Source: Phocoena phocoena
Lineage: Eukaryota > Chordata > Mammalia > Artiodactyla > Phocoenidae
Reading direction: 5' to 3'
Length of the DNA: 64,000 nucleotides
Assembly: GCF_963924675.1 (NCBI RefSeq)
Contig: NC_089227.1
Span: 48,168,080 to 48,232,079, forward strand
Position 1 is the first letter of the stretch, and each line of letters opens with the position of its first letter. The notes below the pieces were generated by a model. The model saw only the letters and a program-made list of their open reading frames with translations. It made no database searches and was not told the DNA's origin. Below, one piece after another: positions 61,301 through 64,000 of this stretch. The translations under genes and the position numbers were made by a program.

Positions 61301-61618
61301 CAGACATGCATTTTTCTTCAGGAGAGGAATACAACCATTACTTTTAATCAGATACAGGGTTATGTGATCCTCAAAAAGGTTAAGAACAACTGCTTTATAA
61401 GAAAACAATAACTCTAAGTAACATCTATTGTACTATGTGTGAAAATTTATAATTATGCAGCTCTCTTTTGTACTTAACCTAAAATCCTTTTCCACCCATC
61501 AATCTGGATTTGTTCAGTATCTACTTTGTACATTGAATCATGTTTAGGGTATCAGAACTAGAAGGAAATAATAAAAATCATTCTACATATTAAAAAAATG
61601 TGCTCTTCACAGAAGTTT
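60326..61618. other. CASD1 intron with a (TG)n run
   Basis: No exon or dated repeat seen except the microsatellite at 61259-61297. Confidence 0.55.
61259..61297 (+). repeat. (TG)n microsatellite
   Basis: About 19 uninterrupted TG units, likely polymorphic. Confidence 0.95.
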
Positions 61619-61820
61619 TTTTTTTTTAACGGTACGCGGGCCTCTCACTGTTGTGGCCTCTCCCGTTGCGGAGCACAGGCTCCGGACGCGTAGGCTCAGC
61701 GGCCATGGCTCACAGGCCCAGCTGCTCCGCGACATGTGGGATCTTCCCGGAATGGGGCACGAACCCGTGTCCCCTGCATCGGCAGGTGGACTCTCAACCA
61801 CTGCGCCACCAGGGAAGCCC
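61619..61820 (-). mobile_element. CHR-type SINE (short form) with 13-bp TSD
   Basis: Poly(T) then reverse-complement CHR SINE to 'accagggaagccc'. TSD 'ttcacagaagttt' at 61606-61618 and 61821-61833. It is about 370 bp downstream, in transcript order, of CASD1 window exon 2. Confidence 0.95.
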
Positions 61821-62188
61821 TTCACAGAAGTTTAATCTTGTAAATTTAAGGTTCAAGGCTAAGAGAATATAAAGCAGTAGTTTTCAAACACGAGTGTGCT
61901 GAGAACTTATAAGCTTTATATGAAACAAGGGATATTAAGAGTAACTAGCACTCACTAAATGAAGTCGCATTTCCTCCCTTCCGTAACTTTCTCCCTTAGA
62001 GTATACTAAAACTCTCACTTATATATTCAGCTAAGTGATGGAAAGCAAAATTATTTCTAGATCTATGTTTAGATAGACTAACTGCAACTAATTAAGACTG
62101 CAATTAAATTATTTGTTACATTATAGTGACATATAGCTATAACCAATTAGATATCACAGTCTGTACTGACAGATACAAGAATTCTTAC

Positions 62189-62403
62189 AGTTTCTCTGCT
62201 TGATTCAGGAAGATGTAAGCCATCCAAAGATTCCATGATGGTTTCTTGAGCAATTAATTTGGAAACACTGAACATCTTAACATTCGATTTAGAATTTCTG
62301 GTGCTGCTATTCAAAATACTGATTGCAGCTTCATTGTAGGCATCTATCTTCTCATTAGTGATCATTTTCCTATTTTCACTTAACAGATCTTCATAAACAG
62401 GAT
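62189..62403 (-). CDS. CASD1: CASD1 coding exon 2 of 12 in window, catalytic Asp/His
   Basis: 215 bp in phase with its neighbours (2 bases finishing Asp, then 71 codons). It begins PVYEDLLSENRK and ends LPESSRET before the donor 'gtaaga'; the acceptor is 'catgtgcag'. The stretch SLDGLHLPES carries the D-x-x-H block of SGNH hydrolases and acetyltransferases. Counting back from the stop puts Asp at 270 and His at 273, the residues published as catalytic in human CASD1 together with Ser94. Both are present, so the active-site half visible here is intact. Confidence 0.96.
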
Positions 62404-63618
62404 CTGCACATGAAACATATTTTTAAAAATACCCTTAAAAATCCCTACTGGTAGAAATTATAATCATTCAAGTTAGTTAACTGCATTTCATATTTTGTTG
62501 TTAAAGTTCAGAGAACTCCAAGCACTTAATAATTCATTTTAAAATAAAGTTGGCCAAGGTTTGCAATAGATTTCCTATCTTGTATTCAATTTTTGAATCA
62601 ATCCATAACCCTCTTAAAGTTAAAGAACTTTTATACCTCTTCTCTCTTAGGTACATAGCTTTCAGGAAACATTTTTATGTTCTAGCGTGTCTTAAGAGCT
62701 TAAAAATTTTGGATGCTGGGTTATAGCAGGTAACCGGAGTTTAAAACTGGATTATGGAAGATGGCCTAATTAAGAATAGCAGCCAATCTTTTTTTCCTCC
62801 TGTTGCTGATTCATTTTGCAAACTTTGTTCACACAATTAGGAGGTAATATTATTAAGGATCGAGGTCTTTTATCACGTACCATAAATCATTTAAATTTAA
62901 CTTTTTCCTCACTTTAGTAATAGAAAGGTTAACAATGAGTCTGTAATGAAATAGGGATTTTGGAAGAGATTATCACCACCGTGTTGTTTCTCTCAGCTTG
63001 ACATTAAACTTGGAAACAATCGTAAGAGTTTCTGACAAACAACATGAATTGCTAAAATACCCAAGGCATTTCGTATTGTGCTAGGCATTAAAGAATGGAC
63101 ATTCAATAAACTCCTGAAATGACTTGATCTAATGTCAACTTTCTCTTAAAGAATTTCATTACCAAGTATAAGCTAGCTGGTTTGAATTTAAATATATTGT
63201 CGATTCCAAAGAATATTTACTTCCAATGAACCTAATATTATGAACCAGACAATTTTTTCTCTATTTCCCAATCACAATAAGTATTACTTGGTAAGAAATT
63301 AAAAAATCAGAGGCAAACATCTTATTTGCCTTTAGGACTTATTCTCTTTGTTATACTCTGCAGCTGTTCTACCTGCTAAGGTTCCTTGGAGAATCTCTCT
63401 ATTTATTATTAATTTTTTTTTACTTATTATATTTATTAGTCTGTCTATTCCTTAAGTTCAAAACAGGAAAGCAAATAGCTCAAATTTATTCTAATTTTTC
63501 AAATCTTATTTCAAAATTTATTCTCATAAAGTAGTAATTCTGCTTCTTGAAATAGAAAATAGAAACCTATACCTCAAAATATATACAAAATGACATTTTT
63601 TCATTACTTATCCCTTAC
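62404..63618. other. CASD1 intron, nothing recognised
   Basis: AT-rich intron between window exons 1 and 2; no repeat family confidently recognised. Confidence 0.5.
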
Positions 63619-63742
63619 CTTGTAAGACCCAATACACATCACTAGTCTTTGCCAATTTTTCTAAAAGTGGTGCTATGGAGGTAATGTTCATTTTATATTG
63701 GGAAAGTGCTTCGTTGCTGCCATTGTGAATTTTAATAGACCA
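63619..63742 (-). CDS. CASD1: CASD1 coding exon, first of 12 in window (SGNH domain)
   Basis: 124 bp: 41 codons plus the first base of an Asp codon completed in the next exon. The translation starts WSIKIHNGS and ends SDVYWVLQ. The acceptor is 'cctcttag' just above 63742 and the donor is 'gtaagg' below 63619 (both read on the minus strand). It is the middle of the luminal SGNH-like domain, about residues 169-209 by human numbering. It contains two N-x-S/T sites (NGS, NIT) that could be glycosylated in the Golgi lumen. Confidence 0.95.
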
Positions 63743-64000
63743 CTAAGAGGAAGTAAAAATTAAACATTAATTATTTGTCACAGAAAAATTAAAGTATATC
63801 ATTTCCTCTGTTGTAACAAAGGTTATTTTAAGATAATTCCCATTCTTATTCAATATTAGAATAAAGTATGGTCAAATTATTTCATGAAATATATGAAGGC
63901 AGTTATAAAAAGCTGATATAAAATTAGACTTTCAATGTATAACGTTCAAGAAGAATGTAATTTTAGATATAAAATAATATTGACATTTACCATCAAATTT
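63743..64000. other. CASD1 intron reaching the window edge
   Basis: Intron upstream of the first visible exon; the previous exon is beyond base 64000. Confidence 0.6.

Larger units (their letters stand above)
17065..64000 (-). other. CASD1: CASD1 gene, 3' part (12 coding exons and probable 3' UTR)
   Basis: CASD1 transfers acetyl groups from acetyl-CoA to the 9-OH of sialic acid (on CMP-sialic acid) in the Golgi lumen. It is an N-terminal SGNH/GDSL-like luminal domain fused to a multi-pass membrane domain. I recognised it from the translated exons, which follow the vertebrate CASD1 protein to its C-terminus. Twelve exons, each with AG acceptor and GT donor, add up to 1890 bp and keep one frame. 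If the full protein is 797 residues as in human, the window encodes residues 169-797; this numbering places the Asp and His of the conserved D-x-x-H motif at 270 and 273, the published catalytic positions. The catalytic Ser (94) and the start are outside the window. In mammals CASD1 lies between COL1A2 and SGCE; no exon of either was recognised here. Confidence 0.96.

Noticed and set aside
1..64000. CRISPR array, prokaryotic operon or phage
   Set aside because: No regularly spaced repeats with unique spacers, no compact gene order; repeats are retroelements and microsatellites.

Overview
This window is mammalian nuclear DNA, most likely from a whale or dolphin. Three things point there. Thirteen copies of the CHR-type tRNA(Glu)-derived SINE (head 'ggcttccctggtggcgcagtgg') are scattered through it, many with target-site duplications (TSDs). 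Cetartiodactyl-type L1 LINEs are present in several ages. A split vertebrate gene has canonical GT-AG introns. There is no bacterial or viral-genome organisation; almost all long open frames are antisense or SINE/L1 shadows.

The only host gene recognised is CASD1 (sialic acid 9-O-acetyltransferase) on the minus strand. Twelve coding exons lie between 63742 and 18227. They carry the 3' part of the SGNH-like luminal domain with the Asp and His of the catalytic triad, and the whole multi-pass membrane domain to the natural stop. Together they make 1890 bp (629 codons plus stop), all in frame. The first ~168 codons, including the catalytic Ser, and the promoter lie beyond base 64000. A probable 3' UTR runs down to about 17.07 kb.

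Layout. 1-8881 is a stack of nested retroelements beyond the 3' end of CASD1: a minus-strand L1 with an intact 5' end and an open ORF1 running off the window, sitting inside an older L1 with a classic 5' inversion, which in turn abuts a decayed ERV1 (gag/pro/integrase remnants plus 3' LTR, no reverse transcriptase). 8882-17060 is intergenic DNA with SINEs, one L1 fragment and an ancient repeat. 17065-64000 is CASD1. Its last intron (18494-34097) is about 91% L1, in three or more plus-strand copies, one nested in another. The intron at 45489-58773 holds a 7.5 kb plus-strand L1 insertion bracketed by a 15-bp TSD, which carries a head-to-tail duplication of its own last ~1 kb. The remaining introns contain CHR SINEs, MIR and L2 relics and microsatellites.

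Every L1 recognised inside the gene lies antisense to CASD1; minus-strand L1s occur only outside it. L1 makes up roughly 45% of the window. I found no previously undescribed gene system. The most informative structures are the twin-primed L1, the L1 tail duplication, the RT-less ERV and the nesting order.
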